DNA of 6,372 nt from Sulfurovum sp. bin170 (GTDB lineage Bacteria; Campylobacterota; Campylobacteria; Campylobacterales; Sulfurovaceae): the NCBI RefSeq assembly GCF_010892395.1, contig NZ_JAACKB010000183.1, positions 1-6,372 of the forward strand. The letters run 5' to 3'. How positions within the stretch are numbered: position 1 is the stretch's first letter; each line of letters begins with the position of its first letter. Below, one piece after another: positions 1-6,341 of the stretch. The notes under the pieces were generated by a model that had not been told where the DNA came from, searched no databases, and saw only the letters and a program-made list of their open reading frames with translations. The position numbers and the translations under genes were made by a program.

Positions 1-2
1 CT

Positions 3-740
3 TGGAACAATGCTTATGTTCGAGGTATCTCTATTTTGCCCAAAGGGTTGGAGTATAATGCAACTTTTTACAAACCTAAAGAGGAAAAGATTATAGAAAA
101 TCTAAAAGAGCATGTGCTTACAAGAGACCGAGAAATAGAGGAACTAAGAGAGCAGTTAAAAAATATTAAAGCTGTAGAAGTCCCACAAAATCTCAAAGAG
201 ACCCAAGAGGAAAAAGAAGCCAAAATAGTAGAAGAAGCGATAGAAAAAGATGATGGTATCAATTATGATGATTTGGACTTTAAAGAGTTGATAAAAACCG
301 TAACCAAAGAGTTTGGAGCAACCTCTGAACCAATTTGTAATGGTGTAAAAGGTTGGCAAAAAGAGACAGAATTTTATATCAACAGCTATAATAAATTGAC
401 CATTCTAAGCCCAACAGGTCAAGTGGCTCAACTCAAAAACCCCATTGAGATTGGTGATTTTTGGAAATATCTTGATAAAAATAGACATCAAATAGGAAAA
501 GTAACTGATTTTACAAAAAAACTGGATGTGGATGAGCTAAATAAGCGTTATGGTGAGATGGATATTATTTTAAACGATACAAAATTCAAAATTTATAAGA
601 TTAAAAAGGTCAAAGATGGAGTGCAGGTTTCTATGAAAAGTAGTGACAATGGAAATATAGCCATGCTTTCAAGGGATGGAGAGGCTATTGTTTTTGGGAT
701 TGAAGAGTGTGAGAAGGTTTTGTTGGGGCTTCGGGGTTGA
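3..740 (+). CDS. Hypothetical coiled-coil protein, 5' end outside the window
   Basis: I do not recognise this protein. The reading frame is open to the left edge of the window, so the gene almost certainly begins upstream. A TTG at 36, preceded by GAGG ten bases earlier, is a possible but weaker internal start. Counting from the TTG, residues about 15-75 are rich in Glu, Lys, Leu and Ile and look like a coiled coil. Residues about 75-234 look globular, with alternating beta-like and helical stretches, including an aromatic segment around residues 110-150 (GDFWKYLDKN). There is no membrane segment or signal peptide in the visible part. It ends in TGA at 738-740 and converges on the ATPase gene downstream. 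The visible part contains no enzymatic motif, so no function is assigned. That the frame is coding is well supported by its length and continuity. Confidence 0.75.
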   Translation, partial: WNNAYVRGISILPKGLEYNATFYKPKEEKIIENLKEHVLTRDREIEELREQLKNIKAVEVPQNLKETQEEKEAKIVEEAIEKDDGINYDDLDFKELIKTVTKEFGATSEPICNGVKGWQKETEFYINSYNKLTILSPTGQVAQLKNPIEIGDFWKYLDKNRHQIGKVTDFTKKLDVDELNKRYGEMDIILNDTKFKIYKIKKVKDGVQVSMKSSDNGNIAMLSRDGEAIVFGIEECEKVLLGLRG

Positions 741-759
741 GAGTTGAGATATGATGCAT

Positions 760-822
760 CCTGCCGTTCAAAGTTCAATATAATAGTAAAATAGTAACAA
801 AAAGTGGAGATTCAACGGCAGG
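760..822. repeat. Inverted repeat with 9-base arms between two convergent genes
   Basis: CCTGCCGTT at 760-768 is the exact reverse complement of AACGGCAGG at 814-822. After one mismatch, two more inner pairs match. The arms are GC-rich, unlike the AT-rich surroundings, and enclose 45 bases, including a near-tandem octamer (ATAGTAAA, ATAGTAAC) around 783-799. It lies between the stops of two convergent genes. The loop is too long for a normal rho-independent terminator and there is no U-tract directly after either arm. It may be a dispersed intergenic repeat or the trace of a small mobile unit. Confidence 0.5.
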
Positions 823-869
823 GGCGAATGGCGACTCAAAGTATCAACCCGAATTTAGTGTTTCTCTCC

Positions 870-2072
870 CTAAAAAAACATCCCAAAAGGAACAGCAAAG
901 TTCTTCTCGTCTATCTCTAAAACAGACTCTCCCATATAAAAGACAATACCTAAAATCTCTTTTTTAGAGCGATTTTGAAAATCAAAAATATGTTTAAAAT
1001 CTCCCTTGCCAACTGAATGAGAAGCTTTAACCTCAATGGCTAACATCTGCTCACCTCTACTCAAAATAAAATCTATCTCTTTTTTGTCACTGGTATGATA
1101 GTGAAACATATCGGTGTTGTCTACTGCAAAGCTAATGTGTTTTTTAAGTTCTGAAAAAATGAATGTCTCATAAATTTGACCTTTGTAGTGAGACTCATCT
1201 AATGTTTTTGAATTTTTTATTCGGAGCATATGACAGGCTATGCCAGTGTCAATCATGTGGAGTTTTGGGGACTTAACAAACTGTTTACCTATGTTTTCAG
1301 AGTATGGTCGTAGCAATTCAACTTGATAGAGTTGTGCTAGTATGGTTAAAAAGTTGTCTACCATAGAGTCTTTTAGAGCTGTAGCTTTGGCTATTTTTGA
1401 TTTATTTAAAAGGGTAGCTGTTCTAGGAGCGATGACATTGAAAAACTTAAAAAAATTATTTATCTCTCGTATCTCTCCCAGTTCTCTTGCATCTCTTTCT
1501 ATGTAGGTTGAGATATAAGAGCTAAACCAAAGTCTTCTTTTTAGTTCGCTGTCTAGTCGCAAAATCTCAGGGTAACCACCTGAAATAATGCTCTCTTCTA
1601 TAATCTTAGAGTCTATCTTTTCGCAAGAGAAATCTCTGTCAAAAAGCATATCGACCACATTTTCTGTTGGTTTATTGTTTCGCTCTTTAGCACTTAAAGG
1701 ATAGAGCGAAAGTTCAATAATACGACCTGCTAAAGTATCTTTTGTTTTTTTCATGTCCAACAAATTGGCTGAACCTGTGAGTAGATAAGAGCCATTAACT
1801 CTGTCTTTATCTACATCCATTTTAATGGCTTCGAGAAGATTCGGAGCTTTTTGAATCTCATCAATGCAGATTGGTTTTTCAATCCTATTGATAAGACCTT
1901 TAGGATTGTCAATCGCTGTTACCCTCAAATCAATATCATCAAGCGTGACATAATTTTTAAAAAATTCTGAGGAGAGTGTTGATTTTCCAACCTGTCTTGC
2001 CCCACTTAAGAGAACAATAGGAGAAATTTCTAGTGCAACTTCTAAGAGAGGAGCAATACTTCTTTTTATCAT
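870..2072 (-). CDS. AAA_14/DUF4143 family ATPase with PD-(D/E)XK-like C-terminus
   Basis: This 400-residue protein has the standard two-part layout of the AAA_14 plus DUF4143 family. Residues 1-130 form the P-loop ATPase, with Walker A GARQVGKST at 24-32, a Walker B type strand ending in Asp71-Glu72 (ICIDEIQKAP), and the sensor-like LLTGSAN at 97-103 followed by LAGRIIELSLYPLS. Residues about 180-280 match DUF4143. The C-terminus carries a restriction-endonuclease-like signature: Glu302 in YETFIFSEL, Asp334 in EIDFIL, and Glu347-x-Lys349 in AIEVKAS, so the nuclease-type residues appear intact. The family is widespread in bacteria and archaea and its physiological role is poorly defined; DNA or chromosome binding is inferred. 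The ATG at 2072 is supported by AAGAG six bases upstream and a TATAAT box 19 bases upstream. Length is normal for the family, with no frameshift. The stop is TAG. Confidence 0.92.
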   Translation of the reverse strand: MIKRSIAPLLEVALEISPIVLLSGARQVGKSTLSSEFFKNYVTLDDIDLRVTAIDNPKGLINRIEKPICIDEIQKAPNLLEAIKMDVDKDRVNGSYLLTGSANLLDMKKTKDTLAGRIIELSLYPLSAKERNNKPTENVVDMLFDRDFSCEKIDSKIIEESIISGGYPEILRLDSELKRRLWFSSYISTYIERDARELGEIREINNFFKFFNVIAPRTATLLNKSKIAKATALKDSMVDNFLTILAQLYQVELLRPYSENIGKQFVKSPKLHMIDTGIACHMLRIKNSKTLDESHYKGQIYETFIFSELKKHISFAVDNTDMFHYHTSDKKEIDFILSRGEQMLAIEVKASHSVGKGDFKHIFDFQNRSKKEILGIVFYMGESVLEIDEKNFAVPFGMFF

Positions 2073-2091
2073 AATAGACTCTTTTTTATAA

Positions 2092-2097
2092 ATTATA
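2092..2097 (-). promoter_or_regulatory. -10 box of the DUF4143 ATPase gene
   Basis: Read on the minus strand this is a perfect TATAAT ending 19 bases before the ATG at 2072, giving a predicted leader of about 12 bases that includes the AAGAG ribosome site. No TTGACA-like -35 is present at 17 bases; Campylobacterota promoters commonly lack one. A repeat pair sits immediately upstream. Confidence 0.6.
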
Positions 2098-2098
2098 C

Positions 2099-2135
2099 CC
2101 TTATAAGGTTAAAATTTTGTACCTTATAGAGGTTA
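2099..2135. promoter_or_regulatory. Two tandem palindromic repeats, candidate operator of the ATPase gene
   Basis: Copy 1, CCTTATAAGGTTA (2099-2111), contains the perfect 10-base palindrome CCTTATAAGG. Copy 2, CCTTATAGAGGTTA (2122-2135), is the same with one inserted G, leaving ACCT and AGGT as inverted ends. The copies are in the same orientation and 23 bases apart, about two helical turns. Taken together they also form an inverted repeat, TATAAGGT (2102-2109) against ACCTTATA (2121-2128), centred on 2115. The array abuts the upstream edge of the -10 box at 2092-2097, where a repressor or activator would bind. No regulator gene is identifiable nearby, so autoregulation by the ATPase is only a possibility. 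Confidence 0.55.
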
Positions 2136-2183
2136 TTTTTACTAGTAGCTACAACCTAACCATCCACTCTAGAAAATTTCAAT

Positions 2184-3110
2184 CTAATACTTCTTATTCG
2201 TATAAACCAACAAATCTTTCTCACTCAAATTATCAAGCAGACTAGAAAAGTCCTCATTGGTTAAAAGCATAAGATTCTCATCGCTCAACTCTTTTAGTTC
2301 AGATGTAAAACCATTTTTAGAAAAAAGAACATACTCATCCACATTTAGTCCTGCTTTTTCACACTTCTCTTTTAGGCTCGTAATCATGTGCATTTTTGCT
2401 TCTGTTTTGGAGTATTTACACTCACCTGCCAAGATTTTTCCAGATTTTCTTTTGAGAGCTATGGGTATCTCTAGCTTTTTATCATAATATGTACCTATGG
2501 AGACAACAGGGTCACGCTCAAACTTTGTAGCAAAACGCTCTTTTACCAACTCTAGCACCAATTGATTGCTCAATAAAATAGAAAAATTTCCTCGTAACGC
2601 ATTCCATTTTGCTTCAGACTCACTAAAATCTCCTGTAGAGATACTCTGATAATAAGGAGAAATAGTCGCAAACCAAAAACGCATAAAAGGAAACTCAAAC
2701 AGCAGTTTGTCCAATTTTGCATAACGCTCATTGCGAGGCTCTTCTACCGAAGTCTCAAATCTGAGCAGACTTTTGAGTTCCAAATAGTCCACAGCCTCTT
2801 CACCTTTGTCTCTACCCACTCCAGCTTTTTTAAACACATCATCTTCATACTCCACACCTAGAGCAATAATCGTCAACATCATATGATACAGACCATTCCC
2901 ATGTGTAAAATTTATAATACCCTTGTGCAGGGCTTCATAGTTACACAGTACCTTTTCTTTTATGAGTTCATCAACACTTTTAGAGGTGTCAATATCCCAT
3001 CCTGTAGCACCAAATACGGTAAAATATTCTAACGCGACATCAAAGTCTGTAATGTTGTTTTGGTAAGCAAAAGAGCGAAAGTGTTGTAGAAGTATTGGGC
3101 GTTTTGACAT
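2184..3110 (-). CDS. DUF234-type protein with winged helix and degenerate PD-(D/E)XK domain
   Basis: This 308-residue protein resembles the C-terminal part of archaeal-type DUF234 ATPases but has no P-loop, so it is a stand-alone version. Residues about 75-125 look like a winged helix-turn-helix (FKKAGVGRDKGEEAVDYLELKSLLRF). Residues 137-155 carry the DUF234 signature FEFPFMRFWFATISPYY. Residues 205-235 form the nuclease-like core, with GTYYDKKLEIPIAL followed by Gly229-Glu230-Cys231-Lys232. In relatives the first strand reads EID; here Pro216 replaces that Asp, so catalysis is doubtful while Glu230 and Lys232 remain. The frame can be extended 23 codons upstream to 3179, but I chose the ATG at 3108-3110 because AAGG lies seven bases before it and a TATAAT box lies inside the extension. 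The stop is TAG. It shares strand with the ATPase gene 111 bases downstream, which has its own promoter. Its role is unknown; DNA binding is inferred from the winged helix. Confidence 0.85.
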   Translation of the reverse strand: MSKRPILLQHFRSFAYQNNITDFDVALEYFTVFGATGWDIDTSKSVDELIKEKVLCNYEALHKGIINFTHGNGLYHMMLTIIALGVEYEDDVFKKAGVGRDKGEEAVDYLELKSLLRFETSVEEPRNERYAKLDKLLFEFPFMRFWFATISPYYQSISTGDFSESEAKWNALRGNFSILLSNQLVLELVKERFATKFERDPVVSIGTYYDKKLEIPIALKRKSGKILAGECKYSKTEAKMHMITSLKEKCEKAGLNVDEYVLFSKNGFTSELKELSDENLMLLTNEDFSSLLDNLSEKDLLVYTNKKY

Positions 3111-3135
3111 GGTATAGCCTTGTTTTAGATGCGTG

Positions 3136-3141
3136 ATTATA
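3136..3141 (-). promoter_or_regulatory. -10 box of the DUF234 gene
   Basis: On the minus strand this reads TATAAT, 25 bases before the ATG at 3110, which predicts a leader of about 18 bases carrying AAGG as ribosome site. No clear -35 is seen. Its position within the longest possible frame is the main reason for choosing the shorter protein start. The rest of 3111-3205 is AT-rich spacer in which I see nothing else. Confidence 0.55.
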
Positions 3142-3205
3142 GCGTAAATAAAAAATTCATTTATAACTACTTTTTGCATTATTGTACGTTGATAAAGAAC
3201 TCAAC

Positions 3206-3508
3206 TTAATACAAAAACCCAAACAACCAAAGTGGAATCTTTCTATCATCCACCGTATAATCAACATCAGCAACTACAAAACTGTTTGCTATATCTTTTA
3301 TCTGTTTAAAACCTCTGTTTTCCCCACCTATCTCAAAGAGATTATCTCCAACTCGAAAATCTCCAATATCGCTGTAAAAAATCTGCTCAAAACAGTTTAC
3401 AAAGAAAATCTCTCTAACAGTTCCTATCTCTACCTCTTTATCAAACTCTTTGGCGTAACTATAGAGTAATGAAGATGGTATAATTAGTTCAAAAGAAGAG
3501 GAATGAAA
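3206..3508 (-). pseudogene. C-terminal remnant of a second AAA_14/DUF4143 ATPase
   Basis: The minus strand is open from just after a TAG (3509-3511) to a TAA at 3206-3208, encoding about 100 residues with no ATG. The translation carries the conserved tail of the AAA_14/DUF4143 family: LLYSYAKEFDKEVEIGTVRE, then IFFVNCF, IGDFRVGDNLFEIGG, GFKQIKDIANSFVVADVDY, and the terminal IPLWLFGFLY. From memory of the family, ATPase proteins end in this way (EIG.IRE.FF, FEIGGKN, FKQIKDI, IPLWLFGFLY). The P-loop domain and the rest of DUF4143 are missing upstream, where an unrelated plus-strand operon begins, so this is a gene truncated by deletion or insertion. It is not a close copy of the ATPase at 870-2072, whose C-terminus differs. 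The usual Lys after GG is replaced by Glu (GGEN). The region also hosts the promoter of the plus-strand operon. Confidence 0.75.
3476..3484 (+). promoter_or_regulatory. Extended -10 promoter of the flotillin operon
   Basis: TGGTATAAT matches the extended -10 consensus TGnTATAAT exactly. It ends 18 bases before the ATG at 3503, giving a leader of about 12 bases that contains an AG-rich ribosome site (AGAAGAGGA). No -35 hexamer is evident. It is the only good promoter seen before the three tightly spaced genes, so it probably drives all of them. It lies within the antisense strand of the DUF4143 remnant. Confidence 0.6.
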
Positions 3509-4066
3509 CTAACCACAGACAGATTTATAAACAAATCACTATCAATGCCAACAGACTACTTTATCTACTCATTAGAGTCAATTATAGATGAGCAGATTAG
3601 TGATGTAAGAGAACTACTAAGAGTGGAGAGTTTAACAAGAGTGGAGCCTGAATTGATGGATGAGATTGCATCTACTATCAAACAGATAAATAAAAAAGTC
3701 GGTTGGTTTAGTAAATTTTTTCATAATATATTTGGTATAGAGAGAGATATAGAGACTCCAAAGAGGAGATTAAAAGCTCTACTTGACCTCTTGCATAGTG
3801 ATACTAATAGACTTGCAATAGATATAAAAAAGAGCCGAGACAACGATAAAAAAGTAATAAAAATTTTGGATTATCTCCAAGAGTTAAAGAGTAAATTATT
3901 AATTATAGATAAAAATAATAATTTAAATAAAAATAAAATATTCATTAAAGAAATAGAGGGTAAAATACAACTGTTAAAAGGTTATAGCATTGCGTTGTCA
4001 CTAAGAGAAGTGAATCTCTTGGAGATAGAGAAGATTTATAAGATTATAAAAATAGAAGGATATTAG
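3503..4066 (+). CDS. Hypothetical helical protein, first gene of the flotillin operon
   Basis: I do not recognise this 187-residue protein with certainty. It appears entirely alpha-helical, charged and soluble, with no signal peptide or membrane segment. An amphipathic helix runs over residues about 18-42, a second over 48-64, then an aromatic turn GWFSKFFHNIFG (67-78), long helices at about 84-135 and 145-185, and between them an Asn/Lys-rich linker (residues 135-146). The order of a helix, a GF-like turn ending in FG, and then long helices with a charged segment before LDYLQEL recalls the N-terminal half of TelA (toxic-anion-resistance) proteins, but at half their length; this is a weak visual analogy. 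The ATG follows an AG-rich ribosome site. The TAG stop is one base before the flotillin ATG, so the genes are surely co-transcribed and the product probably works with the membrane complex. The gene is markedly more AT-rich than its neighbours, especially 3890-3945. Confidence 0.8.
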   Translation: MKLTTDRFINKSLSMPTDYFIYSLESIIDEQISDVRELLRVESLTRVEPELMDEIASTIKQINKKVGWFSKFFHNIFGIERDIETPKRRLKALLDLLHSDTNRLAIDIKKSRDNDKKVIKILDYLQELKSKLLIIDKNNNLNKNKIFIKEIEGKIQLLKGYSIALSLREVNLLEIEKIYKIIKIEGY

Positions 4067-4067
4067 T

Positions 4068-5735
4068 ATGTTAGAACTGTTTGCTGCGTTAGGTATTTGG
4101 GTTTATGCCCTTTGGTTTGTGGTATTTATTTTGGTGTTGGGACTTATATTTGTTAGGATATTTAAAAAGACCACCAAAGAGGAGGCGTTTATACGGACTG
4201 GACTTGGTGGAGCCAAGGTTATTTTGGATGGGGGGAGTATTGTTTTGCCGATGATTCATGATAGGACTGTGATTAATCTCAATACCCTAAAACTGATAGT
4301 GACTCGTAAAAATGAGCAGTCACTTATCACCTCTGATAAACTCAAAGTTGATGTGATTGTTGAGTTTTTTGTGCGAGTTAAGAGGGACAAAGATTCAATC
4401 TCAAAGGCTGCATCGACTCTTGGCTCAAAAACTCTTCGTCCAGAGGATTTGAAATCGCTTATCGAGGGTAAGTTGGTTGACTCGTTGCGTTCGGTTGCTT
4501 CTCAAACTACTATGGAATCCTTGCATGTGGAGCGAAAAGAGTTTGTGCAACAGGTCTCAAACACCGTGGCAGAGGATTTGGATGCCAATGGATTGGAGCT
4601 AGAATCGGTCTCTTTGACCTCTCTTGACCAGACCAATATTAACTTCTTTAATGAGAACAACGCTTTTGATGCACAGGGTCTGCGAAAAATTGCAGAGATT
4701 ACCGAAGCGAAAAGAAAAGAGAGAATCGATATTGAAGAGGATACGAGAGTTCAAATAGAGCAGAAAAGGCTAGAGGCCAAAAAGAAGATACTTACAATCA
4801 GAGAAGAGGAGGCATTTGCACAGGCTTCACAAGAGTCAAATATCCGAATCGAGAGGTCTCAACAGGCAAAAGAGGCAGAGGAGCATGAGATTGTAAACAA
4901 AAAAGCTGTTGCGTTTGCCAATATTCAAAAAGATAAAGAGATTCAAGAGCGAGAGATTCTAAAAAATAGAAAGCTAGAGACGGATAGGATTTTAAAAGAG
5001 GAGGCTATAAAGATTGCTCAACAGGAGAAAAATATTAAGGTCTCTGAAAAATCAAGTGCTGTGGCAATTGCTGATGCTAAAGCGAACTTAGAAAAAGCAA
5101 AAGAGGTAAAAACCCAAGAGATAATAATAACAACAAAAGAGACCGAGATTGCAAACCGAGTCAAACTACTGGCACTCATCAAAGCGACCCAAGAGGCAGA
5201 AGAGGAGGCTGTAGCCAAAAAGACTCTTGCCCTTGCAGAAAAAGAGGCGGCCGAGGATAAAGCAGATGCACTAAAGATAGAAGCTGGTGGAGAAGCAGAG
5301 GCGATAAAAATCAAAGCCGTTGCCAAGTACAAAGAGTATCAGGTTGAAGCAGAGGGTCAAAAGCTGATTAATGAGGCGTTGAATATGCTCTCTAATGAGC
5401 AGGTGAAAAAAGAGATTCAACTAGCAATGATAGAGAGACTACCAGAGATTATAGAGCAGATGACAGAACCTGCGAAGAGTATTGATAGTATCAAAATCGT
5501 TGATATGGGTGCCGGGGGTAAAAGTCTGATGAATGGTGATAAAAGTGGAGAAACAGGTACAAAAGGCTCTCTGCCAGAGCAGATTACTGAGGCGATGATG
5601 AACTACTCTGTGGGAAGTGCTATGATAAATGATATGCTCAAAGAGTCAGGGCTTGGAGAGTCAGCAGGGGTCAAAGAGATAAAAGATTTTTTGGGGTCAA
5701 ATGCTATTGGTAAATCTGAGCCAAAGAGCGAGTAA
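4068..5735 (+). CDS. yqiK: YqiK-type flotillin (SPFH domain membrane scaffold)
   Basis: The 555-residue product is about the length of E. coli YqiK. Residues 8-31 form one N-terminal membrane helix (IWVYALWFVVFILVLGLIF) without a cleavage site. Residues about 33-205 are the SPFH/PHB domain, beginning with the family's EEAFIRTGLGGAKV and containing VDVIVEFFVRV and LDANGLELESVSLTSLDQT. Residues about 206-435 are a long coiled coil rich in Ala, Glu and Lys with the flotillin EA-type repeats. Residues 436-470 (NEALNMLSNEQVKKEIQLAM) are the conserved distal helix, followed by a Gly/Ser-rich linker (480-502) and a short helical tail. Flotillins oligomerise at the inner membrane and organise membrane domains; the exact client here is unknown. 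The start is supported by AAGGA seven bases upstream. It sits one base after the first gene and three before the YqiJ-like gene, its usual partner. Confidence 0.93.
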   Translation: MLELFAALGIWVYALWFVVFILVLGLIFVRIFKKTTKEEAFIRTGLGGAKVILDGGSIVLPMIHDRTVINLNTLKLIVTRKNEQSLITSDKLKVDVIVEFFVRVKRDKDSISKAASTLGSKTLRPEDLKSLIEGKLVDSLRSVASQTTMESLHVERKEFVQQVSNTVAEDLDANGLELESVSLTSLDQTNINFFNENNAFDAQGLRKIAEITEAKRKERIDIEEDTRVQIEQKRLEAKKKILTIREEEAFAQASQESNIRIERSQQAKEAEEHEIVNKKAVAFANIQKDKEIQEREILKNRKLETDRILKEEAIKIAQQEKNIKVSEKSSAVAIADAKANLEKAKEVKTQEIIITTKETEIANRVKLLALIKATQEAEEEAVAKKTLALAEKEAAEDKADALKIEAGGEAEAIKIKAVAKYKEYQVEAEGQKLINEALNMLSNEQVKKEIQLAMIERLPEIIEQMTEPAKSIDSIKIVDMGAGGKSLMNGDKSGETGTKGSLPEQITEAMMNYSVGSAMINDMLKESGLGESAGVKEIKDFLGSNAIGKSEPKSE

Positions 5736-5738
5736 TAG

Positions 5739-6341
5739 ATGGAGTTTTCAGCACCTGAGATGTTGCCCTATTCGGTAGCATTTATGATTTTTGCTATCTT
5801 TGCTGTTTTGGAGTTTAGCTCCATGATTTTGGGATGGGGTATTTTTGCATTTTTAGACGATATTTTTTCCATAGATACTGATATAGAGGCGGAGACATCT
5901 TTAGGCAATTTTTTTGGCTTTGTAAATCCTCAAAAAGTACCATTTTCTATGGTGCTTATCTCTTTTTTCTTTATCTTTAGTTTTTTGGGGAGTTTGATAC
6001 AGAATATCTTTGGGTTACTACCTATTGTGCTAACTCTTCCTATAGTTTTGATAATCACGGTTGTACTCTTGCGACACACTACCAATATCATCGGAAGAGT
6101 GATGCCAAAAGAGACAACAGAGGTGGTTTCCACTGATAGTTTTTTGGGTAAAAAGGCTACTATCCTTGACCCCTTAGCAAAAAGGGGGCTTCCTGCTCGT
6201 GCTAAGATTAGGGATATTTATGGAGAGAGTCACTATATTCGTGTGGAGCCGATGGGGGATGATGATGTATTCAAAGAGGGAGATGAGATTATTCTGATTG
6301 AGAAATCTGGGTCTCTGTTTTTGGTTAGCGAAAAAATATAA
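5739..6341 (+). CDS. yqiJ: YqiJ-like inner membrane protein with OB-fold (NfeD-like) tail
   Basis: The 200-residue protein has three hydrophobic segments, at about residues 11-38, 69-90 and 92-112, followed by a soluble C-terminal domain at 132-199 with the beta-strand pattern of the YqiJ/NfeD OB fold (FLGKKATI, RAKIRDIYGESHYIRVEP, FKEGDEIILIEKSGSLFLV). E. coli YqiJ, at about 209 residues, has the same layout and is encoded next to yqiK. NfeD-like OB-fold membrane proteins are standard flotillin partners and probably anchor or organise the flotillin assembly. The ATG lies three bases after the flotillin stop with only a weak AG-rich ribosome site overlapping the end of that gene, so translational coupling is likely. 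From memory, E. coli places yqiJ before yqiK; here the order is reversed. The stop is TAA, and no terminator is visible in the 31 bases that remain. Confidence 0.85.
   Translation: MEFSAPEMLPYSVAFMIFAIFAVLEFSSMILGWGIFAFLDDIFSIDTDIEAETSLGNFFGFVNPQKVPFSMVLISFFFIFSFLGSLIQNIFGLLPIVLTLPIVLIITVVLLRHTTNIIGRVMPKETTEVVSTDSFLGKKATILDPLAKRGLPARAKIRDIYGESHYIRVEPMGDDDVFKEGDEIILIEKSGSLFLVSEKI

Noticed and set aside
68..359. Overlapping minus-strand frames opposite the first gene
   Set aside because: They are Ser- and Phe-rich complements of the charged coiled-coil codons and show no motif or ribosome site.
779..784. TATAAT on the plus strand between the convergent genes
   Set aside because: No gene follows on the plus strand, there is no extended -10 or -35, and such hexamers arise by chance in AT-rich DNA. 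An antisense transcript into the ATPase gene cannot be excluded.
2145..2152. Palindrome GTAGCTAC after the DUF234 gene as a terminator
   Set aside because: It is a short perfect palindrome without a loop or a U-tract in the right place, so it would not form a stable hairpin terminator.
2257..2487. Plus-strand frame opposite the DUF234 gene
   Set aside because: It is the shadow of a recognisable minus-strand gene, with no family motif.
3111..3179. Upstream extension of the DUF234 protein by 23 residues
   Set aside because: The extension contains a TATAAT box suitably placed for the internal ATG at 3110, which has its own AAGG site. The extra residues do not resemble the family.
3182..3469. 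Plus-strand 95-codon frame starting with TTG
   Set aside because: It is antisense to a minus-strand frame with clear DUF4143 C-terminal motifs. It has no ribosome site and its composition is that of a complement of coding sequence.
5018..5332. Minus-strand frame of 104 codons inside the flotillin gene
   Set aside because: It is the complement of the repetitive Ala/Glu/Lys coiled-coil codons, giving a Ser/Ala/Phe-rich translation, and lies wholly within a well-supported gene.
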